From a virus, in IMG/VR virus record IMGVR_UViG_3300045741_000533, positions 1 through 46,166 of that record: a stretch of 46,166 nucleotides of DNA; one strand, given 5' to 3'. Both the position numbers and the translations under genes were made by a program. Positions 30,221 through 38,041 of this stretch are shown piece after piece (position 1 is the first letter of the stretch; each line of letters begins with the position of its first letter). The notes beneath the pieces are model-generated. The model saw nothing but the letters and a program-made list of their open reading frames with translations, searched no databases and was not told the origin of the DNA.

Positions 30221-30640
30221 CTACTTCGGCTTTCGTTCGGGTGCGCGGACAGGCCCGCTCAGATCCCCGGTGGGGCTGTCGCTGGGTCTCCGCTGCCCAC
30301 GAGCCTCGCTCAGCCTGGCGGCCAGCTCGGTGACCTGGCCCTTGAGCGCGGCGATCTGTAGCTCACGCTGGGCGTCGATGCGGGGCCACTCGCTTTGGAT
30401 GACCTCCAGCCTGACCAGCCGCTCGCGCAGCGCGGAGATCTCGAGGTCGCGCGACTCGAGGGCGGTCTTGTAGCTGGCGATCAACGCCTGCCAGTGCGCG
30501 TCCTCGGAGGAACGCTCGATCTGCTTCGCCTCAGCTCCGGCCTTGCGTTTGTCGATGTGCCCGCGAACCGATGACCCAATCAGGCCACCGAGGGCGGTAG
30601 CGAGAGCTCCGACGGCGGCCAGGATCTCGCCTGGCTCCAA
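30221..30640 (-). CDS. Membrane-anchored coiled-coil protein, spanin-like candidate
   Basis: This 139-residue protein starts with TTG and has one N-terminal hydrophobic segment (ILAAVGALATALGGLIGSSV), a long coiled coil (ALIASYKTALESRDLEISALRERLVRLE ... LQIAALKGQVTELAARLSEA) and a polar Pro-rich end. That is the layout of an inner-membrane spanin (Rz-like). Last gene of the lysis and tail operon. Confidence 0.5.
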   Translation of the reverse strand: MEPGEILAAVGALATALGGLIGSSVRGHIDKRKAGAEAKQIERSSEDAHWQALIASYKTALESRDLEISALRERLVRLEVIQSEWPRIDAQRELQIAALKGQVTELAARLSEARGQRRPSDSPTGDLSGPVRAPERKPK

Positions 30641-31009
30641 TCACGGCCCCCGGATGACGATGGGCCCGCAGCTCTCGCGCCCAAGCACTCCGCCGACGAC
30701 CGCCGCGCCGAGGGCGATGCCGCCGCAGATCAGGCCGCCGGTGGGGCTTATGCTGGGGCAGTCGCAGGCCGGGGCAGCGAAGAAGCACCCGCGGGCCACG
30801 GAGCCGGTCAAGACCTCGAGGTCGTGCACCCGGCGGCCGCGCACCACCAGCTCCTCGCGGGCCCCGGTCAGCTCGCGCTCAGCGACTCGACGGGCGGTGC
30901 GCTCCTCCACGTACGCCGACCAGAGGGCGCGCTCGAGCATCGTCGTGAGCTTCGGCGGGGGCGCGGTCGAGGTCACGACCTGGGCGGCGAGGAGGAGGCC
31001 GAGGATCAT
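30641..31009 (-). CDS. Lysis-cassette protein with signal and C-terminal hydrophobic segment
   Basis: This 122-residue protein has an N-terminal signal (MILGLLLAAQVVTSTAP), a coiled coil (EERTARRVAERELTGAREELVVRGRR) and a C-terminal Gly-rich hydrophobic stretch (GLICGGIALGAAVVGGVLG) with four Cys (75-100). The topology fits a spanin or secreted envelope protein. It begins in a four-base overlap and ends just before the next gene. Confidence 0.5.
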   Translation of the reverse strand: MILGLLLAAQVVTSTAPPPKLTTMLERALWSAYVEERTARRVAERELTGAREELVVRGRRVHDLEVLTGSVARGCFFAAPACDCPSISPTGGLICGGIALGAAVVGGVLGRESCGPIVIRGP

Positions 31010-31146
31010 TCCGCCTCCGGGTCCGGCTGCGGGTGGTCGGTCTCGGGCTCGGCCGGGATCTCGATCCAACCCGCGTCGACATCGACCGCGGCCCCGAGGA
31101 GCGCGGAGAGGTCGGCGGAGATCGGGTAGACGACGGGCGACTTCAC
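31006..31146 (-). CDS. 46-residue acidic protein
   Basis: A GTG at 31146 overlaps the stop of the previous gene (GTGA) and the TGA at 31006-31008 overlaps the next ATG. The product (MKSPVVYPISADLSALLG, then acidic EPETDHPQPDPEAE) is small and acidic. Tight overlap at both ends supports translation. Function unknown. Confidence 0.45.
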   Translation of the reverse strand: MKSPVVYPISADLSALLGAAVDVDAGWIEIPAEPETDHPQPDPEAE

Positions 31147-31379
31147 GGCAGCCTCGCTCGGACCGCGGCGTCCTTGCCCTCGAGGAGCTTACGGAGCGCC
31201 ACCGTCTTCTCGGGCCCGTTCGGGATCGTGGACTCGATCCAGTCGGCCAGCTCGGCGAAACGGCGGCTCGTCTCCTGGAGGTGGTCCGGGAGATGGGCGT
31301 AAACAAAGAACCTCATGATCGGGCTCGGCGCTTTCAGCGCAGTGATCGCGGCGCCAAGCGCCTCCATGTCTCGGGTCAT
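31143..31379 (-). CDS. Small helical-hairpin protein, possible Acb2/Tad1-like sponge
   Basis: This 78-residue protein reads MTRDMEALG, then FFVYAHLPDHLQETSRRFAELADWI and STIPNGPEKTVALRKLLEGKDAAVRARL: two helices joined by a Pro-Asn-Gly turn. The order (aromatic-Tyr, a long helix, a PxxxE turn, a second helix with ALRKLLExKDAAVRA) is like the hairpin of the Acb2/Tad1 nucleotide-binding proteins that block CBASS and Thoeris. The resemblance is by memory of pattern only; it is a hypothesis. It sits among lysis genes. Confidence 0.45.
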   Translation of the reverse strand: MTRDMEALGAAITALKAPSPIMRFFVYAHLPDHLQETSRRFAELADWIESTIPNGPEKTVALRKLLEGKDAAVRARLP

Positions 31380-31792
31380 TCTGGATGCTCCTTTTTGTAG
31401 CGGGCCACGATGTCCTCGAGCTCTCCCGCGGCGGGGCCCGTGGCCTTGGCGCGCTCCCCATCGATCTCGATCCGGGTGACATCCCGCGCGGTGTCGACCT
31501 GGATCGCGCTCAGGTCTCGGGTCTCGGCGGTCTCGATGGCAGCCACCTCGGCGCGCACCGTCTCGGTCTTGGCCTTCTTGGCGGCGTCATCCGCTTTGGC
31601 CTCAGCCTCCTCGGTGCGCCGGCGCTGCCCAAGGAAGAGCGCGAGTACCGCCGCAGCCACGCCGATCGCGGCGCCGATGAGCGACGCCACAGCGCCAGCG
31701 TCATCCCCGCGGAGCCGACGCCATAGCGCGACACCAGCGAGGGCGATCACCACCGCCAGGGCTACGCAGGCGGCCACCTCGTAGCGGTTCAA
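31376..31792 (-). CDS. Two-TM coiled-coil membrane protein, holin candidate
   Basis: TTG at 31792 (GAGG eight bases upstream) gives 138 residues: helix 1 VAACVALAVVIALAGVALW, helix 2 AVASLIGAAIGVAAAVLALFL, then a long charged helix (RRRTEEAEAKADDAAKKAKTE). It is a membrane protein with a cytoplasmic or periplasmic coil. It may be a holin, antiholin or the membrane partner of the coiled-coil proteins downstream. Confidence 0.5.
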   Translation of the reverse strand: MNRYEVAACVALAVVIALAGVALWRRLRGDDAGAVASLIGAAIGVAAAVLALFLGQRRRTEEAEAKADDAAKKAKTETVRAEVAAIETAETRDLSAIQVDTARDVTRIEIDGERAKATGPAAGELEDIVARYKKEHPE

Positions 31793-32109
31793 TGGGGCAT
31801 CCTCAGGAGCGCAGTCAGCATCGGAGCGATGGCTTCTGCGTCTCCGGTGATCGTGCCGGTCGCCGCACCGTGAGAGAATTCTGCCTTGGCACCGGCTTCT
31901 CCAGCCGAGGCCACCTCCACCGTGCAACCCGCCCACTCCAGCTGGATGGAGCCGTTCGCGACGGGGAAGATGTCGACCCCATCGTCTCCGGTGGAGGAGA
32001 GGATTGTGCGCGCCGCCGCGATCGCCTCAGGCAGGACGTGGCTCGCGCCGTACCCATCCCATCCGTCGGGGAGCCCGGCGATCTCGGTGAGTCTCTCCTC
32101 CGGAGTCAT
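31789..32109 (-). CDS. Hypothetical 106-residue protein with GWDGYGA motif
   Basis: Start at 32109 overlaps the previous stop. LPDGWDGYGASHVLPEAIAAARTIL is a pattern I have seen in small proteins of bacteria and phages with unknown role. The rest is a beta-rich region (SIQLEWAGCTVEVASAGEAGAKAEFS). No enzyme motif. Confidence 0.5.
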   Translation of the reverse strand: MTPEERLTEIAGLPDGWDGYGASHVLPEAIAAARTILSSTGDDGVDIFPVANGSIQLEWAGCTVEVASAGEAGAKAEFSHGAATGTITGDAEAIAPMLTALLRMPH

Positions 32110-32402
32110 TTCGCACCTCGAGCACGCGCCGCGTCGACCCAGCCCTGCGAAAGCTGACCACCACCCGTCAGCGCCGCCAGGTAGAGGATCGCGTCGCGGA
32201 TGATCTCCGAGTCGCGCATCCAGATCCCGGCGAGGAGGGCGACGGCGAGCACGGCCTGGCCGAGCGTCGTGGTCAGCCACTTCGCGCGGTGCCACGGCCT
32301 CCGCTCATCCTCCGCGATCCGGCGCGCGAGCTCCGGCGTCACCAGGTCCCCGGCCTGAATCGGCTGCAGGTCCTGGGAGGTCGGTGGCATGGACTCGGTC
32401 AT
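32106..32402 (-). CDS. Holin-like membrane protein
   Basis: This 98-residue protein starts at 32402 (ATGA overlap) and has two hydrophobic segments, AKWLTTTLGQAVLAVALLAGIWM and IIRDAILYLAALTGG, with a charged N-terminal helix. Size and two-helix topology fit a class II holin. Adjacent to the peptidase. Confidence 0.55.
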   Translation of the reverse strand: MTESMPPTSQDLQPIQAGDLVTPELARRIAEDERRPWHRAKWLTTTLGQAVLAVALLAGIWMRDSEIIRDAILYLAALTGGGQLSQGWVDAARARGAK

Positions 32403-32713
32403 GGCTTGGGCACCAAGACGAGCTGAGTGTCTCCCCATTGCGGCTTCTCGGTGTTGCCCCTCCCGCAGTACGGGCACCCCATGTTGAACTCGAGGACCGA
32501 GAGCCGTCCGCATCCTGGGGTCTTGCAACGAATCACCACCATCTCCTGAGGGATCAGGATGGTTTCTTCGCCATCCTTCACCACGGTGACTTCGTCTTTG
32601 CTGCTCACGATCTCCAGCCTTTCCGTCTCGCCCAGTACGATCCGCAGCTGCGGACGCGCGTCCGAAATGTCCGCGACCAGATCTTCCCGAATTCGAACTC
32701 GTGCGAGCACCAT
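32399..32713 (-). CDS. Zinc-ribbon protein
   Basis: This 104-residue protein has a beta-rich N-terminus (LRIVLGETERLEIVSSKDEVTVVKDGEETILIPQEM) and IRCKTPGCGRLSVLEFNMGCPYCGRG, a four-Cys zinc ribbon (C63, C68, C80, C83). AGAGG precedes the ATG by seven bases. Function unknown. Confidence 0.55.
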   Translation of the reverse strand: MVLARVRIREDLVADISDARPQLRIVLGETERLEIVSSKDEVTVVKDGEETILIPQEMVVIRCKTPGCGRLSVLEFNMGCPYCGRGNTEKPQWGDTQLVLVPKP

Positions 32714-32717
32714 GCAG

Positions 32718-33209
32718 CTACCTCTTGGGTTCCACCCACGCGGGGTGCTGAAAGTGCGCGGCGTCGAAGAAGCCTTTGAAGCTCCCTCCCCACGTCGCGC
32801 CGACGGCGATTGCCGCCTGTTGGTTGATGGTCTTCCACCGGGGATCGGAGTCAGCGAGCCAATGCCGCGACGCGAGCGGACCGACGACAAGCGCGATGTC
32901 GCACGCGTCTCCGGTTTGGTGCGGAGAGAAGCCCGGAAACTTCCACGTGCGGACCGCCGCCTGGTTCGTGATCGCCCAGCTTTTTGGATTCCAGATGTCC
33001 GCCCCGTTGGCGATGAGCCGGCGGCCCTCCATCCAGATCGTGAGCTGCTCTTGAGCGGAGCGCGCTCCGAAGACCACCAGCGGTGAGCAGTCCTCACCGA
33101 TGCACCGGCGGTTGATCTCCTCGTAGAGCGCGAACGCCATGGGGCGGAAGCGCTCCGAGCACGTGCCGAGGCGGGCCATCTCTTCGGGGTGGGGCTTGGC
33201 GAGCGGCAT
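32718..33209 (-). CDS. Endolysin, M15/VanY-type peptidase
   Basis: This 163-residue protein has the M15 metallopeptidase set: SPHQTGDACDI with H97 and D104, and FFDAAHFQHP with D149 and H152. These bind zinc and act on peptide cross-links of peptidoglycan. It overlaps the previous gene (TAATG). Gram-negative-type lysis is implied by the neighbouring holin and coiled-coil genes. Confidence 0.8.
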   Translation of the reverse strand: MPLAKPHPEEMARLGTCSERFRPMAFALYEEINRRCIGEDCSPLVVFGARSAQEQLTIWMEGRRLIANGADIWNPKSWAITNQAAVRTWKFPGFSPHQTGDACDIALVVGPLASRHWLADSDPRWKTINQQAAIAVGATWGGSFKGFFDAAHFQHPAWVEPKR

Positions 33210-33487
33210 TAGATTCGGTGCCTCACGTAGAGCTTCTGTTCGGGGAGGACGAGGTCCCCGTCGAGGATCGAGAACTGGAGGCGATAGACGCCCTCCACGG
33301 TCCACGCCGAGGTAACACCACTCGTGGTGGCCGAAGCGATGTTGGGCGCTGTGCCAACGGCACCGGCGACCTCAAGGCGCGTCCCGTCCGGCCTCAGGAT
33401 TGCGAGGGCAATCGCTCCCGACGACAGGTCACCGACGTCAGTACAGACCTGGGTGACGCGGGTTCCGAGATCTCCAACGTGGATCAT
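33209..33487 (-). CDS. Hypothetical structural-region protein
   Basis: This 92-residue protein begins MIHVGDLGTRVTQVCTDVGDLSSGAIALAILRPDGTRLEV and is beta-rich, resembling small phage proteins of Ig-like or baseplate upper-protein N-terminal type. Starts in an ATGA overlap with the repeat adhesin. Possibly a virion accessory protein. Confidence 0.5.
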   Translation of the reverse strand: MIHVGDLGTRVTQVCTDVGDLSSGAIALAILRPDGTRLEVAGAVGTAPNIASATTSGVTSAWTVEGVYRLQFSILDGDLVLPEQKLYVRHRI

Positions 33488-34653
33488 GGTGCGATCGACC
33501 TCCCTGGGACGAGGACCACCGTGGCGCCCGCTGCGCCCGAAGCAGATATCTGAGCACCAGCGGCGCCCGAGCGAAGCACGAGAGGCGGAGCCACGAGGTA
33601 TGCCGGCACGGCGTAGGACACCGATGAGAGGCCGGCAGCGGATCCGATGCCGCCAGAATAGGCGGTCCCAGCGCCCGCGATCGCTGCGCCAGCGGAGCTC
33701 GACCCACTCCCCGGCGAGAGCGAGCGACCCCCGCCCGCAATAACCGCTAGGCCGACGGCGGTCCCGTAGCCGGGCGCCTCGCCAACTGTAGAGGAGTAGA
33801 CGACGGTGGCGGTGCCCGTGGAGGTGGCGGCGCTGGATGGAGACAGCGACCGGCCTGAGCTCGTCAGGGTCGAGACGCCCGTCCCTGAGCAGCTTCCGGA
33901 ACTCGTCGATCTGCCGGCAACCGAAGCCGTGGCTACGCCCGCCGATGAGGACGAAGCCGCGATGCTGATGGCGCGTCCCGAGGAAGCGACTGAAGCCGCT
34001 CCTGCGCCGCTCATGGCGGACGCAACGGCTCGACCTATCCCGCCGCCTGAAGCGGCTCCAGCACCAGCGGATGGAGCGGTCACCGCCGGAGAGATCGCGC
34101 GTCCTGCGCCCGAGACCGCCGCGGCCCCGGGGCTAGAAGCCGCAGAGGCTGGAGATCGTGCAGTGCCAGATCCTGCGACCGTGGCTACACCGACCGAACT
34201 AAGAGCGGAGGCGTTGTTGCGGTCGATGCCAGCCGCTGAGGCTGCAGCAACGCCGACAGAGCTGGACGACGTAAGCACCGCACGGTCAAAGCCGGAACCT
34301 GACGCGGAGCCTGCGCCCACAGAAGACAGAGACACGGCTGGGGATATGGATCTGCCGCCCGACGAAACCACCGACGTTCCCGCTGCGGAGACGGCTGCCG
34401 CTGGAGATTGACCTGCGCCGGATCCCGCGACGGTTGATGCGCCAACACTCGTAAGCGTGGCAGCGGGTGAGCGATCAATGCCCGCCGCAGAAGCCACTCC
34501 AGACCCTGCGCTTGAGGCAGTGGTCACTGGGACGGCTTCGGTTTGCGCTACCAGGTTGATCGCGGTCCCCACCTCGTGGGCCCACACAGGGATCAGCCAT
34601 TGTCTGGCTCCGTGAGGCCTGATCCTGCCGCCGCCAAACCGCAGGTACGCCAT
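33484..34653 (-). CDS. Repetitive Ala/Ser/Gly fibre-like protein
   Basis: This 389-residue protein has about 12 imperfect 21-residue repeats from residue 50 to 310. The consensus is near GRxxSPAxxxSSxGAxxxSG. Each has Ser/Thr and small residues with a recurring Ser-x-Gly, as in a beta-solenoid or collagen-poor fibre. Ends: MAYLRFGGGRIRPHGARQW and a C-terminal SGAAGAQISASGAAGATVVLVPGRSI. It lies among tail fibre genes and may extend an adhesin. Confidence 0.65.
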   Translation of the reverse strand: MAYLRFGGGRIRPHGARQWLIPVWAHEVGTAINLVAQTEAVPVTTASSAGSGVASAAGIDRSPAATLTSVGASTVAGSGAGQSPAAAVSAAGTSVVSSGGRSISPAVSLSSVGAGSASGSGFDRAVLTSSSSVGVAAASAAGIDRNNASALSSVGVATVAGSGTARSPASAASSPGAAAVSGAGRAISPAVTAPSAGAGAASGGGIGRAVASAMSGAGAASVASSGRAISIAASSSSAGVATASVAGRSTSSGSCSGTGVSTLTSSGRSLSPSSAATSTGTATVVYSSTVGEAPGYGTAVGLAVIAGGGRSLSPGSGSSSAGAAIAGAGTAYSGGIGSAAGLSSVSYAVPAYLVAPPLVLRSGAAGAQISASGAAGATVVLVPGRSIAP

Positions 34654-34656
34654 AGG

Positions 34657-35778
34657 TCACCCGGAGACGAGTTCGATCAGCCCCGCGAAGTTGGTGGCGG
34701 TCACCGCGCTCTTGATCACGTCGAGGAACGATAGGCAGGCGTTGTCCATGACGCGGGCCAGACTGAAGCTGGTGTTGACGCCGTCAACGGTGGTCATGAG
34801 GTTCGCGACCGGACACGGGATAAAAAAGAGGGGGTGGCCGATCACGAAATTGACGACACCGGTGGCCACCGCCGCGTCGCACTGCATCTGCGTCAGGTAT
34901 CGGATCCCGGTGTCGCCCGACGCGAGCGGCGCGAACCACTGCCCCAAAGGGTGGTCGAGACGCCGCACGATCGCCGAGGCGTTGCCCGCCAGCGACGGCA
35001 TCGTGCGGGCCGTGGTGCCGTTCTGGGAGGTGTACTGGCAGACGGTCCAGTTGTGCGCCGTCGCCGCAAGCGCGGTGCCGCCCACCTCAACAAAAAGGAA
35101 GTTGCCCTCGGCGGAGTCAGCGGTCCCGGCCGTGGTGTTCGCGTAGCGAGATTGGGTTCCTGTGACCGCCTCGGTGGTGGTGCTGTTCATGGTCTTGTTG
35201 ACCTGGAACAAGCGGTCATAGGCGAGCAGCGTCGCGCCAACGGTGGCCAGCATGTCGGCCTTGGTGAAGTGGAGTGTGTCACCGCCCGCAGCGTTATTGA
35301 AGGGCAGCGATCCCGCCGTCGCGCTGGTTGGAGCGTCGCCACCCGGAGCGTTGCTCGCGTTGGCACCGGCGGCAGGCGTTCCAGCCCCGCCCCAAAGGGA
35401 AGTCGTCGCGCTCACCACGCCAGTGAAGCCGCCCTTGCCGAGTAGCAGGTACTGCTTCTTGCCCGCGGTCGCCTCCGAGATCAGGTCCGACAGCGAGCTG
35501 AAGCCCGCGTTGAGCGAGTCCATCTTGCCGGCGTAGCGCGACGCCCGCTTGAGCCGACGGAAGAGATCGCGGAAGACCCCCTTCGCGGTCGCCTCCAAGC
35601 CCACCTCGATGCGCCCGCGGAAGTCCCCGCCGCGCCCGACGTAGACCGCGCCCGGCACACCATCGACGGGGATCGGGGGGCCGTACCAGTCGCGGCACGA
35701 CCGCGAGAGGCGCTCCACCTCCTCGGCGCCAAGCCAACGCTCGAGCTTGGCGGCATGCGTGCCCAGCGCCATCGACAT
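34657..35778 (-). CDS. Large virion structural protein, unassigned
   Basis: This 373-residue protein starts MSMALGTHAAKLERWLG at 35778 (GGAGG nine bases upstream; in-frame ATG at 35772 is less likely). The body has Gly/Ala/Thr-rich beta regions (TTSLWGGAGTPAAGANASNAPGG) and a conserved-looking GLIELVSG end. Between tail fibre candidates. No known family. Confidence 0.5.
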   Translation of the reverse strand: MSMALGTHAAKLERWLGAEEVERLSRSCRDWYGPPIPVDGVPGAVYVGRGGDFRGRIEVGLEATAKGVFRDLFRRLKRASRYAGKMDSLNAGFSSLSDLISEATAGKKQYLLLGKGGFTGVVSATTSLWGGAGTPAAGANASNAPGGDAPTSATAGSLPFNNAAGGDTLHFTKADMLATVGATLLAYDRLFQVNKTMNSTTTEAVTGTQSRYANTTAGTADSAEGNFLFVEVGGTALAATAHNWTVCQYTSQNGTTARTMPSLAGNASAIVRRLDHPLGQWFAPLASGDTGIRYLTQMQCDAAVATGVVNFVIGHPLFFIPCPVANLMTTVDGVNTSFSLARVMDNACLSFLDVIKSAVTATNFAGLIELVSG

Positions 35779-35782
35779 CGGC

Positions 35783-36238
35783 TCAGTCCTCCGTGATCGA
35801 GATGCCAGAGGCGTTGAGGACGGGCTGAATTGCGGTCCCGGTGTAGAGACCCCCGCTCGGGCTCGTGATCTGGCCGGAATAGAGCAACGTCCCCGCGCCC
35901 GAAGGATCGGTGCCGATGCCGAAATACGTGGCGTTTTGCGCGACGGTGCCGCTGGTCCCAAGTGGGAAGGTCACAGCGGAGACGTTGGTGCCGGCGTTGC
36001 CGGTGACCGACCATCCGCCTGCACTGCGAGCGACAGCGACGCGGGCATAGCTGCCGTACGTCACCTCGTTCGTGCCCTGGTTCCCTGCCTCGCCGGGGTC
36101 CGCGCTGTGTAGCGACACGTAGAGGCTGCCTGCGGTCGTGGAGCCTCTCAGGCCCGTTGCGTCACCGACGTTGGCGATCGCCGCGTTCTGGAGGAGGTGC
36201 AGGAGCCATGCGTTTTCGAAGGCGTCGGACTTGCTCAC
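35783..36238 (-). CDS. Tail fibre family protein (SLHSADPGE motif)
   Basis: This 151-residue protein has LYVSLHSADPGEAGNQGTNEVTYGSYARVAVAR, the typical core of a small phage protein usually annotated as tail fibre or structural. GTG at 36238 overlaps the stop of a three-codon minigene (ATG GCC GGG TGA), so translation may be coupled. Starts 31 bases after copy 3 of the 14-nt motif. Confidence 0.65.
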   Translation of the reverse strand: MSKSDAFENAWLLHLLQNAAIANVGDATGLRGSTTAGSLYVSLHSADPGEAGNQGTNEVTYGSYARVAVARSAGGWSVTGNAGTNVSAVTFPLGTSGTVAQNATYFGIGTDPSGAGTLLYSGQITSPSGGLYTGTAIQPVLNASGISITED

Positions 36239-36269
36239 CCGGCCATCGTCGCCGCTGGGCCTGAGCCAG

Positions 36270-36284
36270 CAACGGGCCTCTTTA
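36270..36284 (-). repeat. 14-nt motif, copy 3
   Basis: TAAAGAGGCCCGTTG on the minus strand, after the tail fibre stop (36292-36290). A GCTGG-CTCAGGC-CCAGC hairpin (36254-36270) follows at once and then the GTG at 36238. Confidence 0.85.
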
Positions 36285-36289
36285 GGTCA

Positions 36290-38038
36290 TCACTGGATGG
36301 CGTTCGGGACGTAGTAGCCGATCCGTGCCTCGTAGATATCCACGGCTGCGTCGGTGTGCGTCTTATGGACCGGGATCCCGTAGGCGTAGTTCGTCCGGTC
36401 CACCGTGCGCGTCGCCTCCGATGCGTCGAGCGTAAGCGCCACCGTCTGCACCGTCCCGTTGATCTCCGGGATCGTGTCGTAGGTGTTGCTGACCTTCAGC
36501 GCCTGGATCACCCCGCCCGAAGTCCACGGCGTAGGAATCCGCACGACCGCGGCCTGCAGCACGCCGTTCCCCACAGGGCTCGAGACCACGAGGGCCGCGG
36601 AGGCAATGATCGCACCGTCGGGGATGTCCCCCGCGTTGATCGGCAAGAAAGCGTCCGCTGCGTTGAGCGAATAGAATGACGCTGTCGCAGCACCTCCCGT
36701 GGAGCCTGGAGCAATGAGACCCGCCGTCGGGTTGAAGCCGTTGTACCCGGGGCTGCTGGGGCTGTTCCCGACCTGGAAGCTCGCGCCCTGAAACACCGCG
36801 TAGCGCAGCGGGAAGGACCAGGTGGACCCGGGGTTGATGGTGTCCGCGAAGTTGGCTGCCAGCGCACCGGCGTGCTCGAGTCGGCGCATGGCCCCGGGGC
36901 GAACGTCGAGCTTGGTGACGATGCCCGCGGAGACGCGCTCCCACTGCGATCCGCCTGCGTTCCAGCGCGCGTTGCGGACGAACTCGAGGCACGGGCCGAA
37001 GCTCGCCGTCCCATCGAGGGACAGGTAGATGCCAAGGTTCCCGTCCACCGAGTCGAAGTCGAGGATCTTCTGCCGACCCGCGCCCATGATCCATCGGATC
37101 TGGGAGAGCATGTCGACGCGCGTGTTCATGGAGACCGAGACGTTTGCCGCAGCCCACGAAGCGTCGGCCCACGGACCGCCGCCAGACGGTGCCTCTGCCG
37201 TCACCAGGTTGCCGTCGATCCTCCACCGCACAACGCTCGATCCGCTGCCGTCGATCGACCATTGAAGAGCGCCCGAATCCCAGACCGCGCCGAAGACCAA
37301 GAACATGACGCCGTGGCTGTTGGCGTAGACGCGGAAGGTCGTCCGGTTCGTCGCATTGGCGAGCGGCCGGACCTCGGTGATCGGCGTGTAGTGAGGATCC
37401 GAGCCGAAGGCGCCCGTGCCGTCCCCGTTGTAGCGGACGAGCATCCTCGAATTGTTCTCGTCGATCTGGGTACCGGCCACGCCGATCTCGATGGGGACGA
37501 CCTTCACGCGAGACCTCCGATAGTCGAAGACCGCGGTGCGGTCGGTGGCGTTGGTGCGCACCATATAGACGCGCGTGGCTTGAGCGGTGACCGCGGGCTC
37601 GGCGGCGAGGGCCGCCACCACGACCGGGTGCCAGGCTCCGTCCCGGCCCAAGTCCCAATAGGTGTCCGACGTCGCGGAGTACGTATACGCGGGGCCGGAG
37701 ATCGCGTCGGGTCCCACCGAGTAGCCGTCGGCGATGACGCGCCCGGAGAAGCTGTTTGCAACCACCGTCAGGCCCGCGCCGGTCACCGGAGCCGAGCCCA
37801 CAAGCAGCGCCTGGTTCACGAAGAGGTCCGACGCGCGCCAGATCGCCTGATGGAACCAGAGCTGCCAGCGATAGATGAGGTTGAAGAGCCAGTTGTGGAA
37901 CTGACGCCGCGGGCCGGCCCCGACTGGAGCTCCAGCGGGCTGGTCTCCAGCTTGGCGCTCGGGCGTCGATGGGCTGGTGATGGATCCGCCGGGCGGAGCC
38001 GACGCCCATTCGGGGAACTCGCTTGGTCGATCAGCCAT
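36290..38038 (-). CDS. Tail fibre/receptor-binding protein candidate
   Basis: This 582-residue protein has PPGGSITSPSTPERQAGDQP near the start, RQFHNWLFNLIYRWQLWFHQ, and then long beta-rich regions with many Thr/Ser/Asn/Gly residues (YTYSATSDTYWDLGRDG, MRTNATDRTAVFDY-like). It is the largest gene in the adhesin segment and probably binds the host surface. No depolymerase motif is apparent. Confidence 0.6.
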   Translation of the reverse strand: MADRPSEFPEWASAPPGGSITSPSTPERQAGDQPAGAPVGAGPRRQFHNWLFNLIYRWQLWFHQAIWRASDLFVNQALLVGSAPVTGAGLTVVANSFSGRVIADGYSVGPDAISGPAYTYSATSDTYWDLGRDGAWHPVVVAALAAEPAVTAQATRVYMVRTNATDRTAVFDYRRSRVKVVPIEIGVAGTQIDENNSRMLVRYNGDGTGAFGSDPHYTPITEVRPLANATNRTTFRVYANSHGVMFLVFGAVWDSGALQWSIDGSGSSVVRWRIDGNLVTAEAPSGGGPWADASWAAANVSVSMNTRVDMLSQIRWIMGAGRQKILDFDSVDGNLGIYLSLDGTASFGPCLEFVRNARWNAGGSQWERVSAGIVTKLDVRPGAMRRLEHAGALAANFADTINPGSTWSFPLRYAVFQGASFQVGNSPSSPGYNGFNPTAGLIAPGSTGGAATASFYSLNAADAFLPINAGDIPDGAIIASAALVVSSPVGNGVLQAAVVRIPTPWTSGGVIQALKVSNTYDTIPEINGTVQTVALTLDASEATRTVDRTNYAYGIPVHKTHTDAAVDIYEARIGYYVPNAIQ

Positions 38039-38041
38039 GGT

